Assembly (NCBI RefSeq): GCF_001718795.1
Contig: NZ_CP013435.1
Coordinates: forward strand, 3,224,001-3,288,000
Direction of reading: 5' to 3'
Length of the DNA: 64,000 nucleotides
DNA from: Burkholderia latens
GTDB lineage: Bacteria > Pseudomonadota > Gammaproteobacteria > Burkholderiales > Burkholderiaceae
Shown: positions 1 through 10,014 of the stretch, in pieces
Layout of the letters: each line of letters opens with the position of its first letter
Numbering within the stretch: position 1 is the stretch's first letter
Made by a program: the position numbers and the translations under genes
Notes under the pieces: model-generated
Databases searched by the model: none
Told to the model about the DNA's origin: nothing
What the model saw: the letters and a program-made list of their open reading frames with translations, nothing else

Positions 1-12
1 AGGTGGATTCAC

Positions 13-894
13 ATGGTTTCGTTCAAACGCGCGCTCGCCGCGCATGGCATCACGTCGCTCTTCGTTCTGCTATGGAGCAGCGGCGCAATCTTCGCCGAAC
101 TCGGGCTGCGTCACGCATCGGCGTTCGTCTTTCTCACCGCCCGTTTCGCGCTCGCATCGCTGGTGCTGGTCGCGCTGGCGGTCGTGCGCGGCCGCTGGCT
201 GCCGCCGCGCGGCGAGCGGCGCATGGCCGTGCTGACCGGACTGCTGCTGATGGGCGGCTATTCGATCTTCTACCTGCTCGCCCTTGAGCGCGGAATCGCG
301 CCGGGCGTGCTCGCGACGATCCTCGGCGTGCAACCGATCCTCACGCTCGCGATCGTCGAGCGGCGCTGGCAGCCGATGCGCCTCGCTGGCCTCGGCCTGT
401 CGCTCGCCGGCCTCGCAGTCGTCGTGTGCCGCGGCGTGGGCGGTACGGGACTGTCGATCGCCGGCGCCGCGTGCGCGCTCACCGCGCTCGCGGCGCTGAC
501 CGTCGGCTCGATGCTGCAAAAACGGGTGCGTACGGCGCCGGCCGACGTGCTGCCGCTGCAGAATGCGATCGGCCTCGCGCTGTGCGTAGCGATCCTGCCG
601 TTCCGGCCGATTTCGCTCGACGCCGGCTGGGCGTTCGTCGTGCCGCTGCTGTGGCTCGGCATCGTGATTTCCGTGATCGCGCAACTGCTGTTCTACCGAT
701 TGATGCAGCGCGGCGATCTCGTGAACGTCACGAGCCTGTTCTATCTCGTGCCCGTCGTTACCACGCTGATGGACGCCGTGTGGCTCGGCAACCGGCCCGA
801 GCCGCTCGCACTCGCCGGCATGGCGGCGATCGTGGCCGGGCTCGCGCTGGTGTTCCGCACGCCGGCCGCTCGCACGCGGCCCGACCGCGCGTAA
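13..894 (+). CDS. EamA/DMT-family membrane exporter
   Basis: This 293-residue, very hydrophobic protein has about ten membrane-spanning segments arranged as two similar halves, the pattern of the EamA (drug/metabolite transporter, RhaT/YdcZ-like) superfamily. Members export amino acids, metabolites or drugs across the inner membrane; the substrate cannot be read from sequence. The motif LLWSSGAIFAELGLRHA near the N-terminus is typical of the family. The ATG follows an AGGTGG ribosome-binding site at positions 1-6, so the gene is complete at the window edge. A GC-rich hairpin follows the stop. Family assignment is firm, substrate unknown. Confidence 0.85.
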   Translation: MVSFKRALAAHGITSLFVLLWSSGAIFAELGLRHASAFVFLTARFALASLVLVALAVVRGRWLPPRGERRMAVLTGLLLMGGYSIFYLLALERGIAPGVLATILGVQPILTLAIVERRWQPMRLAGLGLSLAGLAVVVCRGVGGTGLSIAGAACALTALAALTVGSMLQKRVRTAPADVLPLQNAIGLALCVAILPFRPISLDAGWAFVVPLLWLGIVISVIAQLLFYRLMQRGDLVNVTSLFYLVPVVTTLMDAVWLGNRPEPLALAGMAAIVAGLALVFRTPAARTRPDRA

Positions 895-903
895 CCGGAC
901 GGA

Positions 904-936
904 AGCCGCCGCGCCCGCGCGGGTGCGGCGGCTTGT
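904..936 (+). terminator. GC-rich hairpin after the EamA gene
   Basis: An inverted repeat (AGCCGCCGC paired with GCGGCGGCT) just after the stop codon is followed by a short TTGT rather than a full T run. It is probably a weak terminator. The rest of the gap up to about 1190 holds no convincing gene. Confidence 0.45.
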
Positions 937-1194
937 ATCGGACGCATACGACGTCTGCGCGCAGAACGAAAGGAACGGGAAAGACTTGCGAAAGGCATTC
1001 GTCTTGTTTGCGCGAACGACGCGGTTTCCCGCCGGTTTCCTGCAGCCTTTTAATGGTTCGGATAGCGAAAAACGCCGCGAGGTTGCCTATACTCGAATTG
1101 TCCGCTCCCGCTCGCAAACGGGTCGGCACGATACTAGAAATGCCCGGCATGGGGCTGGAGCACGCGCGTGCGCCGGCCGACTACGGAGACACGC

Positions 1195-1380
1195 ATGACG
1201 ACCTACTTCACGATCGGCGATTTCATCCTGTTGATTCCGATGGCGCTTGCCGGAGCGCTATTCCTCGGCGCGGTGCCGTGCGCAACCCAGTTCCGTCACA
1301 ACCTGCTGCGCGTGCTCGGTGTCATTCTTGGCGTCGGTGTCGCGGTGCTGCTGGTAGAAGGGCTGCCCGCGCTGATCTAG
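1195..1380 (+). CDS. Small two-helix membrane protein, hypothetical
   Basis: A 61-residue protein with two hydrophobic segments (residues about 8-25 and 37-57) separated by a short polar loop; it should sit in the inner membrane. The start was chosen at the second in-frame ATG because GGAG lies eight bases before it; the earlier ATG 27 bases upstream has no such site. I do not recognise the family. Short proteins of this kind are common in Burkholderia. Its neighbours (EamA exporter upstream, convergent aldo/keto reductase downstream) do not suggest a role. Confidence 0.6.
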   Translation: MTTYFTIGDFILLIPMALAGALFLGAVPCATQFRHNLLRVLGVILGVGVAVLLVEGLPALI

Positions 1381-1458
1381 CGCAGCGCCGACGCGTGCCG
1401 GCGGGTGTCCGCCACGTCGCTGCACCGCAGCGGCGTGACGGTTCGCATGCACGCATCG

Positions 1459-1492
1459 CGATACGGCATCCGATGGTTCGCATGCCGTATCG
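1459..1492. terminator. Inverted repeat between convergent genes
   Basis: An 11-base perfect inverted repeat (CGATACGGCAT at 1459-1469 and ATGCCGTATCG at 1482-1492) with a 12-base loop lies between two convergent genes. It has no clear T run on either side, so it may be a weak bidirectional terminator or an RNA-stabilising hairpin. Confidence 0.45.
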
Positions 1493-1509
1493 ACCGTCAT
1501 GGCTGCCGA

Positions 1510-2553
1510 TCAGATCGCCTGATCGGTGGACGGCTTTTCCCACAGATTGATGCCGCCTTCGGTCGCGTAGCGATCGATCTCCGCGACTTCGTCCGCCGAG
1601 AATTCGAGGTTTTTCAGCGCGCCGACGTTTTCGCGCACCTGCTCCGCGCGACTTGCGCCGATGAGTGCGGAGGTCACACGGCCACCGCGCAGCACCCACG
1701 CGAGCGCCATTTGCGCGAGGCTCTGCCCGCGCCGCTCGGCGATACCGTTGAGCTTGCGAACGTGCTCGAGGTTGTCCGCGCTCAGGTGATCCTGTTTCAG
1801 CGAGCCGCCGCCCGGCTTGTTCACGCGAGCGTCGGCCGGCACGCCGTTCAGGTATTTCGACGTCAGCAGCCCCTGCGCGAGCGGCGTGAATGCGATGCTG
1901 CCGGTGCCGATCTCGTCGAGCGTATCGAGCAACTCGTGCTCGATCCAGCGGTTCAGCATGTTGTACGACGGCTGGTGAATCAGCAGCGGCACCTTGTATT
2001 GCGCGAGCAACGCGGCCATCTCACGCGTCTTCGCGGCCGAGTACGACGAGATGCCGATATACAGCGCCTTGCCCTGCTGCACGGCCGATGCGAGCGCGCC
2101 GGCCGTCTCCTCGAGCGGCGTGTGCGCGTCGAAGCGGTGCGAATAGAAGATGTCGACGTAGTCGACGCCCATTCGCTGCAGGCTCTGGTCGAGGCTTGCG
2201 AGCACGTACTTGCGCGAGCCGCCGCCGCTGCCGTAAGGCCCCGGCCACATGTCCCAGCCTGCCTTCGTCGAGATCAGCAGCTCGTCGCGGTACGGCCGGA
2301 AGTCTTCCTTCAGCAGCCGGCCGAAGTTGGTTTCCGCGCTGCCGTACGGCGGCCCGTAGTTGTTCGCGAGGTCGAAGTGATTGATGCCGAGATCGAACGC
2401 GGTGCGCAGGATGTCGCGCTGCGTGTCGATCGGCGTCGAGTCGCCGAAGTTGTGCCACAGGCCTAGCGACAGGGCGGGTAGTTTGAGCCCGGATTTGCCG
2501 CAGGTACGGTATTGCATGTCGGCATAACGTTCGGTAGCTGCTTCGTAGGCCAT
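1510..2553 (-). CDS. Aldo/keto reductase, YghZ (Gpr)-like
   Basis: A 347-residue NADPH-dependent aldo/keto reductase of the E. coli YghZ (L-glyceraldehyde-3-phosphate reductase) type, a cytosolic enzyme that detoxifies small aldehydes and methylglyoxal. The catalytic tetrad is visible: Asp61 and Tyr66 in HFDLANNYGPPYGSAE, Lys97 in ISTKAG and His139 in FYSHRFD. Length matches the YghZ group, which is longer than classic reductases of about 300 residues. It is transcribed alone and convergent with the small membrane protein gene. The exact substrate is inferred from the family only. Confidence 0.88.
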   Translation of the reverse strand: MAYEAATERYADMQYRTCGKSGLKLPALSLGLWHNFGDSTPIDTQRDILRTAFDLGINHFDLANNYGPPYGSAETNFGRLLKEDFRPYRDELLISTKAGWDMWPGPYGSGGGSRKYVLASLDQSLQRMGVDYVDIFYSHRFDAHTPLEETAGALASAVQQGKALYIGISSYSAAKTREMAALLAQYKVPLLIHQPSYNMLNRWIEHELLDTLDEIGTGSIAFTPLAQGLLTSKYLNGVPADARVNKPGGGSLKQDHLSADNLEHVRKLNGIAERRGQSLAQMALAWVLRGGRVTSALIGASRAEQVRENVGALKNLEFSADEVAEIDRYATEGGINLWEKPSTDQAI

Positions 2554-2735
2554 GGATCGGTTCCGTCAGGACGTGGGGGAAGGGGCGCGCCGCGCACGAA
2601 CATCGCGCGCCGGCGGCGAAGGAAACGTACGACGGCTATGGTAACGAACGCCGCGCAACCGCGCACGGACATGGACGCGGCCGCGCGCGTCGCCTACACT
2701 GCGGCGTCTCGAATTACCGTTACAGCGAGGTTGGT

Positions 2736-2942
2736 ATGTCCCGCGTCATCTCGGTTGCACTGCTCGTCGGCGGCGTCGTGCTGCTGTATTTCGGCGGCCA
2801 GTCGTTCCATTCGATCAACGACAACGTGGCGCGCTTTTTCACCGGCTCGCCCGCCACGAAGACGATCCTGCTGATCGCCGGCGGCGCCGTCGCGTTGCTG
2901 ATCGGCCTGATCGGCCTCGCGATGCCGGCCAACAAGCGCTGA
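2736..2942 (+). CDS. DUF3185 family small membrane protein
   Basis: A 68-residue protein with two transmembrane segments (residues about 5-22 and 44-64), a central polar stretch FHSINDNVARFFTGSPATK and a basic C-terminus. This layout and the motif SINDNVARFFTG match the DUF3185 family of proteobacterial inner-membrane proteins, whose function is unknown. It is a single gene with AGCGAGG before the ATG. It lies in a run of unrelated single genes, so context gives no further clue. Confidence 0.75.
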   Translation: MSRVISVALLVGGVVLLYFGGQSFHSINDNVARFFTGSPATKTILLIAGGAVALLIGLIGLAMPANKR

Positions 2943-3066
2943 TCGCGCGGCCGCGCGACGCGGCGTACATCGCGCGACGCAGGCCGCACAAAACGCAACA
3001 GGCGGCCGATGCCGCCCGTTTCTTCATCCGCACGCCCGGCGGCAATGCCACGCCGCGCAGCCGTTG

Positions 3067-3840
3067 CTAGAACTGCACTTCCGGCTTGGATGCGGAGCGC
3101 GTGCCCGGCACCGGCCGGTTGCTTACGCCGTGATACGTGTAGACGAGCGAGAACTTCACGTGGTCCGAGCGGTTCTGCCCGGCCGAATGCAGCGTGTTGC
3201 AGTGAAAGAACACGACGTCGCCCGTCTGCAGCGGCGGGCAGGTCGCCGCATCGATCAGCTTCCGGTTCTCCGGCAGATCGCTGCGGAAGAACTTCGCATC
3301 GTCGAACGCTTCGGGCCCGAATTCAGCCGTGTGCGAGCCCGGCACCAGCCACAGTGCGCCGTTCTCGTTCGTTTCCGGCCCGAGCGCCAGCCACACCGAC
3401 ACCATGTCCGCGCGTTCGAACGACCAGTAGCGAAAATCGCGATGCCAGCCGGTCAGGCTCCCGTACGCCGGGTGTTTCGTCATCATGCAGTTGTGATGCG
3501 CGCGCGACAGCACCGGCTGCTCGCCGAAGTATTCACGCATCCACGCGCCGATTTCGGGTGCGACCGCGCGCTCGGCGAACGCCGGATCGCGTGTGTACGC
3601 ATCAAGCAGCCGCCGCACCGTATGCCCGCCGGGCGCATGCTTCGATTCGGGCGCGCCCGGATAGCGCAAATCCGCCTCGAATTCGATCGGCTCCGCCGCT
3701 TCCTGCAACTGGCGCTCCGCGATCTGCTTGAGCGTCGCGCACTGCGCTTCGCCGACAAGGCCGCGCGCGACGACGAAGCCGCGTTCGCGCAATTCCGCGA
3801 CTTGCGCGCGGATCGATTCCAACTGCAATGGAGACGACAT
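3067..3840 (-). CDS. Phytanoyl-CoA dioxygenase (PhyH) family protein
   Basis: A 257-residue non-haem Fe(II)/2-oxoglutarate-dependent dioxygenase of the PhyH family, which hydroxylates small molecules or lipids using 2-oxoglutarate and oxygen. The iron-binding triad is visible: His133 and Asp135 in GWHRDFRYWS and the distal His218 in FFHCNTLHSAG. Residues 156-170 (ETNENGALWLVPGSH) form the usual core strand region. The frame stays open upstream, but the internal ATG that begins MSSPLQLESI was chosen because this is where family similarity begins; no strong ribosome site is seen for either start. The substrate cannot be inferred. Confidence 0.85.
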   Translation of the reverse strand: MSSPLQLESIRAQVAELRERGFVVARGLVGEAQCATLKQIAERQLQEAAEPIEFEADLRYPGAPESKHAPGGHTVRRLLDAYTRDPAFAERAVAPEIGAWMREYFGEQPVLSRAHHNCMMTKHPAYGSLTGWHRDFRYWSFERADMVSVWLALGPETNENGALWLVPGSHTAEFGPEAFDDAKFFRSDLPENRKLIDAATCPPLQTGDVVFFHCNTLHSAGQNRSDHVKFSLVYTYHGVSNRPVPGTRSASKPEVQF

Positions 3841-4196
3841 GGGATGCCAGGCGTTTATTGTGTGAATGTGACGATTGTAAATCGGCGTCCGATACCGCGA
3901 ACAGCGCCATTGTCGTGCGCAGGGGCATGCCAATCGCGGATTTGATCTGGCGCAAGGGAACTGTGCGGCGCCGCGCGAGCCTCAGCGACAGGCGGTATGC
4001 GGCCACGCGCTTGCGGCACGAGGGTTTATCGCGACTTTTGCGCGTCATGAATCCCCTGTAGCCTGACGCGGCCTGTCAATTCTGGCGGGCGCGGCGCGCA
4101 ACGACTTTCGATAAGATGCGTTGCGCCATCCGAGGCCGTTATTCATACCAGTGCGTTCTTCAAGGGCGCCATCCATACAAGCGAAGCATCGTTCAC
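3841..4196. other. Divergent intergenic region, no gene seen
   Basis: This gap lies between two divergently transcribed genes and must hold both promoters. TGTCAATT near 4075 and a GATAAGAT box near 4110 could serve the rightward gene, but neither is close enough to consensus to call. No conserved RNA or protein is apparent. Confidence 0.4.
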
Positions 4197-4538
4197 ATGC
4201 CATTCCGTCTGACTTCCCGTCTCAGCCGCGCAGCCAAGCGCGTCGTGCCGTCCGCTCCCGCCCGCTCGCTGCGCCATCACCGCGCACGCACGCGGGCGCT
4301 CGCCGAGCACACGCAGGCACACAGCCGGCTGGACGGCATCCGCGCGTGGTTCCATGCGTTTTTCTCGATGATGAGCGCGCAGGCATTCGCCCGCCGCGCC
4401 GGGCTGCGCTCGCTGCTGCAGAAGCCGTCGTCGCTGCGCGCGCTCGCGGTGCGCCGAACGCTCGGCCCGCAGCGCCGCGTCAATCGCCCGCGCCGCCTCG
4501 CGGCGAGCAACGGGTGGTTCGGGTTCAGCGCACGCTGA
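4197..4538 (+). CDS. Arginine-rich small protein, hypothetical
   Basis: A 113-residue, strongly basic protein with many Arg, Ala and Ser residues and a short aromatic stretch in the middle (GIRAWFHAFFSMMSAQAFARR). The chosen ATG begins MPFRLTSRLSR; an earlier in-frame ATG at 4116 would add residues of unlikely composition. I recognise no domain. High Arg content could mean nucleic-acid binding, or only reflect the GC-rich genome. It converges on metK and shares its terminator. Whether it is translated is uncertain. Confidence 0.45.
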   Translation: MPFRLTSRLSRAAKRVVPSAPARSLRHHRARTRALAEHTQAHSRLDGIRAWFHAFFSMMSAQAFARRAGLRSLLQKPSSLRALAVRRTLGPQRRVNRPRRLAASNGWFGFSAR

Positions 4539-4608
4539 GGCCGCACCGGCGGCCCCTCCCGCCATGGCCGTCGTGACCGTCGTCCTCTCGCGACGCGCGG
4601 CGGAAATG

Positions 4609-4637
4609 AAAAAACCCCGGCATGCCGGGGTTTTTTG
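4609..4637. terminator. Bidirectional rho-independent terminator
   Basis: A perfect hairpin (CCCCGG CATG CCGGGG) is flanked by six A on the left and six T on the right, so it can end transcription from both sides. It sits between the rightward small gene and leftward metK. Confidence 0.9.
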
Positions 4638-4655
4638 TTTCAAGCGGATAGGCGC

Positions 4656-5843
<1,188 letters not shown>

Positions 5844-5904
5844 TTTTTCAGGCTCCTGTGTGGTTACGGTTGGTTTCACGTAGCCAGCTTCGTTGGGCCT
5901 GAAG

Positions 5905-5994
5905 CGGCGACGCTTTAGCGGATTACCAGGACCGGGCAGCGCGCTTCGCGCCAGCCGGCTTCGCCCCGCAAGTTGTCAGTTAACTCGGCGAAGC
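5905..5994 (-). promoter_or_regulatory. Candidate SAM-II riboswitch in the metK leader
   Basis: Read on the minus strand, an 8-base stem GCTTCGCC/GGCGAAGC (5994-5987 and 5965-5958) encloses a 21-base loop that starts GAGTT, contains CTGAC and ends CTTGCGG. After an inserted GC-rich hairpin comes GCTAAAG (5919-5913). This is the SAM-II plan: stem, GAUUU...UUGC loop and downstream GCUAAA able to form a pseudoknot. The same plan occurs before metX in this window. The start-codon region lies 3' of it, so translational control is likely. Recognition is from memory of the motif, not a covariance search. Confidence 0.6.
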
Positions 5995-5998
5995 CCGT

Positions 5999-6004
5999 AT
6001 TATA
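5999..6004 (-). promoter_or_regulatory. metK -10 box
   Basis: A consensus TATAAT on the minus strand lies five bases before the first stem of the candidate riboswitch. Transcription would therefore start at the 5' edge of the aptamer. A GTGACA-like -35 lies 15 bases upstream, a slightly short spacing. Confidence 0.6.
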
Positions 6005-6108
6005 GCGGCTTTCGTGAATTGTCACAGAGCGCCGCCCGTGCTGCATCGTCCGCTGTTCCACCCCCCTGTTCGCAACGTGCCGGCCAGCCGGCCCCACGGA
6101 GATTCCGC

Positions 6109-6993
6109 ATGCTAGGCCGCCTCGGCACGCACCTCGCCATCGGCTTGCTGAAGCTGCTCGCCCTGCTGCCGTACGGTTTGACCGCGCGGTTCGGCGATGG
6201 CCTCGGCTGGCTGCTGTATCAGATTCCCAGCCGGCGCAAGCGCATCGTACATATCAATCTGAAACTCTGCTTCCCCGACTGGAGCGACGACCGGCGCGAG
6301 GAAGTGGCGGGCCAGCATTTCCGCCACGCGATCCGCAGCTATGTGGAACGCAGCGTTCAGTGGTTCGGCTCCGAGCGCAAGCTCGCGAAGTTGATCCAGG
6401 TCGACAGCGCCGTCGATCTCACCGATCCCGATCTGCCCCCGACGCTGTTTCTCGGCCTGCATTTCGTCGGCATCGAAGCCGGCTCGATCTGGCTGAACCG
6501 GTCGCTGCAACGGCGCTGCGGGTCGCTGTACCAGCCGTTCTCGAACGCGGTGCTCGAGGAAGCGGCGAAGCAGGCGCGCGGACGTTTCGATGCCGAGATG
6601 GTCGGGCGCGCGGACAGCGCGCGAGTCGTGCTGCGCTGGCTGCGGGATCGCAAGCCGGTGATGCTCGGCGCGGACATGGACTACGGTTTGCGCAATTCGA
6701 CGTTCGTGCCGTTCTTCGGCGTGCCCGCGTGCACGCTGACGGCCGTCGGCCGGCTCGCAAAAACGGGCCGCGCGCAGGTCGTGCCGTTCATCGGCGAGGT
6801 GCTGCCGAACTACAAGGGTTATCGGCTGAAGGTGTTCAAGCCGTGGAACAACTACCCGACCGGCGACGACGATCTCGACGCGCGGCGGATGAACGAATTC
6901 CTTGAGGAACAGATTCCGTTGATGCCCGAGCAGTATTACTGGGTCCACAAGCGCTTCAAGACGCGGCCGCCCGGCGAGCCGAGCCTCTACTGA
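6109..6993 (+). CDS. lpxL: Lipid A lauroyl-type acyltransferase (LpxL/HtrB family)
   Basis: A 294-residue inner-membrane acyltransferase that transfers a secondary fatty acid from acyl-ACP to a lipid A precursor during lipopolysaccharide synthesis. An N-terminal hydrophobic segment (residues about 8-24) anchors it. The catalytic HX4E motif is His118-Glu123 in GLHFVGIE, and the C-terminus keeps the family motif EQYYWVHKRFKTRPPGE. The frame is open far upstream, but the ATG at 6109 has CGGAG eight bases before it and begins MLGRLGTHLA as expected. It is divergent from metK. LpxL versus LpxM specificity is not certain. Confidence 0.9.
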   Translation: MLGRLGTHLAIGLLKLLALLPYGLTARFGDGLGWLLYQIPSRRKRIVHINLKLCFPDWSDDRREEVAGQHFRHAIRSYVERSVQWFGSERKLAKLIQVDSAVDLTDPDLPPTLFLGLHFVGIEAGSIWLNRSLQRRCGSLYQPFSNAVLEEAAKQARGRFDAEMVGRADSARVVLRWLRDRKPVMLGADMDYGLRNSTFVPFFGVPACTLTAVGRLAKTGRAQVVPFIGEVLPNYKGYRLKVFKPWNNYPTGDDDLDARRMNEFLEEQIPLMPEQYYWVHKRFKTRPPGEPSLY

Positions 6994-7373
6994 GTCGAAC
7001 GCGCGGGCGCGCCGTCACGCGCGCGCCTGCGCTCTCGCCACTTTCTTCGCGCCTTTCGCGCGCCTGCCAGAGATCGCAGGCCGACTGCTGCGCGAGCCAC
7101 GGATCAGCGTTCCCGCCGTTTTCCTCACCGGGCCACGCTTCGAGACGCAGCGCCATTTCCGGCGAGATGCCGCGCCCCGGACAGATGCACATCGCGTTCC
7201 GCCGCCCTTGACGGCCACATCGCGGCCACACCGCCCCGCCCGCGCGGGACGCCCCTGTCGGCTGCATGTATCATTTGCGGTTGAGATCAGCACGACGAAC
7301 GACGCCGCCCGTAATGGCGGTACGCTGCGTCCGCCGTGCCGATCGCCTCGTTCGTCATGGAATTCCGGATCCA
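6994..7373. other. Intergenic region before dapF, no gene supported
   Basis: Short open frames on the minus strand here have no family resemblance, no clear ribosome site and composition expected of GC-rich non-coding DNA. The promoter of the dapF operon presumably lies in this stretch, but I see no confident -10/-35 pair. Confidence 0.4.
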
Positions 7374-8243
7374 GTGAAACTCTCGTTCACCAAGATGCAC
7401 GGCGCGGGCAACGACTTCGTCGTGCTCGACGGCTATTCGCGCGCGTTGCCGCCGCTCACCGACGCGCAAGTGCGCGCGCTCGCCAACCGACACTTCGGGA
7501 TCGGCGCCGACCAGCTGCTGCTCGTCGAGAAGCCGACCGTCGACGGCGCCGACTTCAAATACCGGATCTTCAATTGCGACGGCGGCGAGGTCGAACACTG
7601 CGGCAACGGCGCACGCTGCTTCGTGAAGTTCGTCAGCGACCGCGGCCTGACCGACAAGCGCAGCGTGCGCGTGCAGGTGATGAAGGGCCTGATCACGCTG
7701 ACGATGCAGGACAACGGCGAAGTCGTCGTCGACATGGGCGCGCCCGTGTTCACGCCGGCGCAGGTGCCGTTTGATGCAGCGGGGCTCGAAGGCCGCACGG
7801 AAGGCCGCGACACGCTGTGGCCGCTCGACGTCGGCGGCCGGACGCGCTGGATCTCGACGGTATCGATGGGCAATCCGCACGCGGTGCAGGCAGTCGACGA
7901 CGCCGAAGCGTACCCGGTGCTCGCCGAAGGCCCGCTGATCGAACGCCACGAGCGCTTCCCGCAGCGCGTGAACGCCGGGTTCATGCAAATCGTCTCGCGC
8001 AACGAGGTGAAGCTGCGCGTGTATGAACGCGGCGCGGGCGAAACCCTCGCGTGCGGCACCGGCGCGTGTGCGGCCGTGGCCGCCGGCATCCGGCGCGGCC
8101 TGCTCGATTCGCCGGTGACCGTGCACACGCACGGCGGCACGCTGACGATCGCCTGGGACGGCGCGCAAGACGAAACCGCCGCGCTGACGATGGCCGGGCC
8201 GGCCACGACCGTATTCGAAGGCGTAATCGACCTGAACGTCTGA
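7374..8243 (+). CDS. dapF: Diaminopimelate epimerase
   Basis: DapF (289 residues) converts LL- to meso-diaminopimelate, the precursor of lysine and of peptidoglycan cross-links. It is a cofactor-free two-base epimerase. Both active-site cysteines are present: Cys76 in [15 protein letters not shown] and Cys227 in [12 protein letters not shown]. The start is a GTG giving [15 protein letters not shown], the normal family N-terminus; the open frame upstream of it is unrelated. The gene heads the conserved cluster dapF-DUF484-xerC, the same order as in enterobacteria. Confidence 0.96.
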   Translation: MKLSFTKMHGAGNDFVVLDGYSRALPPLTDAQVRALANRHFGIGADQLLLVEKPTVDGADFKYRIFNCDGGEVEHCGNGARCFVKFVSDRGLTDKRSVRVQVMKGLITLTMQDNGEVVVDMGAPVFTPAQVPFDAAGLEGRTEGRDTLWPLDVGGRTRWISTVSMGNPHAVQAVDDAEAYPVLAEGPLIERHERFPQRVNAGFMQIVSRNEVKLRVYERGAGETLACGTGACAAVAAGIRRGLLDSPVTVHTHGGTLTIAWDGAQDETAALTMAGPATTVFEGVIDLNV

Positions 8244-8282
8244 CCCTTCAACGCTCCGATAACCGAACAACGCTCCAGCCTC

Positions 8283-9008
8283 ATGAACGATCGCGAAGTC
8301 GCCGACTACCTGCTCGCCAATCCCGAATTCTTCGCGCAACACGCGGAACTGCTCGCGACGATCCGTCTCGCGAATCCGCACGGCAAGGCCGCGATCTCGC
8401 TGCAGGAGCGGCAGATGGAAATGCTGCGCGACAAGAACAAGCATCTCGAACGCCGGCTCGCCGAGCTCGTGCGGTACGGCCACGAGAACGACAGCCTGTC
8501 CGCGAAGTTCAGCCGCTGGACCGCGCGCGTGATCGCGGAACGCGACCCGTACGCGCTGCCGCGCACGATCGCCGAAGGCATCGCCGACGTGTTCGACGTG
8601 CCGCAGACGGCACTGCGCGTCTGGGATGTCGCCGACACCTATTCGCAGGCCGATTTCGCGCGCCAGGTCGGCGAGGAGGTGCGGCTGTTCACGAACGGGC
8701 TGTCGACGCCGTACTGCGGCGCGAACACCGGTTTCGAAGCCGCCCAGTGGCTCGCGCCGGCGATCGCGTCGTCGGCCGCGACGGCCGCGGAAGGCGCCGA
8801 AGCCGCGCCGGCCGGCGACGGCGCGGCCGCGTCCGTGGCGCTGCTTGCGCTGCGCCCGCCGCTTGCCGGCAACGACGCGCCCGCGTTCGGGCTGCTCGTG
8901 CTCGGCTCGCCCGATCCGCGCCGCTTCCACGACGGAATGGCGACCGATTTCCTTGCGCAGATCGCGACGCTCGCGAGCGCCGCGCTCACACGCCTGCTGC
9001 CGCACTGA
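8283..9008 (+). CDS. DUF484 family protein
   Basis: A 241-residue DUF484 protein. The N-terminus (NDREVADYLLANPEFFAQHAELLATIRL) is the family hallmark, followed by a short coiled region (residues about 40-70) and a GAF-like domain to the C-terminus. In many proteobacteria this gene lies between dapF and xerC, as it does here, but its role is not established. An Ala/Gly-rich insertion around residues 160-185 is probably a loop. It is cotranscribed with xerC, whose ATG begins ten bases after its stop. Confidence 0.9.
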   Translation: MNDREVADYLLANPEFFAQHAELLATIRLANPHGKAAISLQERQMEMLRDKNKHLERRLAELVRYGHENDSLSAKFSRWTARVIAERDPYALPRTIAEGIADVFDVPQTALRVWDVADTYSQADFARQVGEEVRLFTNGLSTPYCGANTGFEAAQWLAPAIASSAATAAEGAEAAPAGDGAAASVALLALRPPLAGNDAPAFGLLVLGSPDPRRFHDGMATDFLAQIATLASAALTRLLPH

Positions 9009-9018
9009 CGTCGCACCG

Positions 9019-9939
9019 ATGACCGACGATCCGATCGCCGCTTACCTGTCGAACCTGAAGCATGTCAGGCAGTTGTCGGAACACACGCTGCGCGCGTACA
9101 CGCACGAGCTCGACGAACTGAAAAAGCTCGCCGCCGGCCGCCCGCTCGAAGCGCTGACGGCCGCCGACATGCGCGGCGCGGTCGTGCGCGCACACGCGGG
9201 CGGGCTGTCCGCGCGCTCGATCTCGCACCGGCTTTCCGCATGGCGCGCGTTCTATCGCTGGTTCGCACAGCACATCGAGATGCCCGCGAATCCCGTCGCC
9301 GGGGTACGCGCGCCCAAACGCGAGAAATCGCTGCCCAAAGCGCTGTCGGTCGACGATGCGGTCGCACTGATGGATACGCCGCTGCCCGATACGACCGAAG
9401 GGATCAGGGATCGCGCGATCCTCGAGCTGTTCTATTCGTCGGGGCTGCGCCTCGCCGAACTGGTCGGGCTCGACGTCGCGTACACGCAGGCCGACGGCTA
9501 CCGCTCGGCCGGCTGGCTCGACCTCGCCGAAGCCGAAGTCACGGTGCGCGGCAAGGGCAACAAGGAACGCAAGGTGCCGGTCGGGCGCAAGGCGATCGAC
9601 GCGCTGAACGCGTGGCTCGCGGTGCGCAACGAGTTCGTGAAGCACGATCCGCATCCGCTGTTCGTGTCGGTGCGCGGCAACCGGATGGCACCGGGCGTCG
9701 TGCGCGAGCGCGTAAAGCGCGCCGCGCTCGCCGCGGGCATCCCTGCGAACGTGCACCCGCACGTGCTGCGCCATTCGTTCGCGACGCACGTGTTGCAGTC
9801 GAGCGGCGACCTGCGCGCGGTGCAGGAACTGCTGGGCCACGCGAGCATTGCCGCGACGCAGATCTACACGTCGCTCGATTTCCAGCATCTCGCGAAGATT
9901 TACGACAGCGCGCATCCGCGCGCGAAGAAGCGCGACTGA
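9019..9939 (+). CDS. xerC: Site-specific tyrosine recombinase XerC
   Basis: XerC (306 residues) works with XerD at the chromosomal dif site to resolve dimers before cell division. The N-terminal SAM-like core-binding domain covers residues about 5-90 and the catalytic domain the rest. The catalytic residues are visible: Arg144 in GLRLAELVGL, the lysine in GKGNKERKVP, His248 and Arg251 in HVLRHSFATH, His274, and the nucleophile Tyr283 in ATQIYTSLD. The start was set at MTDDPIAAYLSNL after the DUF484 stop; the longer open frame overlaps DUF484 and is not credible. Confidence 0.95.
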   Translation: MTDDPIAAYLSNLKHVRQLSEHTLRAYTHELDELKKLAAGRPLEALTAADMRGAVVRAHAGGLSARSISHRLSAWRAFYRWFAQHIEMPANPVAGVRAPKREKSLPKALSVDDAVALMDTPLPDTTEGIRDRAILELFYSSGLRLAELVGLDVAYTQADGYRSAGWLDLAEAEVTVRGKGNKERKVPVGRKAIDALNAWLAVRNEFVKHDPHPLFVSVRGNRMAPGVVRERVKRAALAAGIPANVHPHVLRHSFATHVLQSSGDLRAVQELLGHASIAATQIYTSLDFQHLAKIYDSAHPRAKKRD

Positions 9940-10014
9940 CGCGCATCCCGCATTCCCCGCCGCGCGCGGCGGCCGGCCACGGCCGGCAACGCCCGCGGCT
10001 CACCCGATCCGATC

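Noticed and set aside
426..1550. Long plus-strand frame over the EamA gene
   Set aside because: Arg-rich shadow of the true frame; crosses the stop region and the terminator; no family resemblance.
7287..9005. 572-codon minus-strand frame over dapF and DUF484
   Set aside because: Shadow of two well-supported plus-strand genes.
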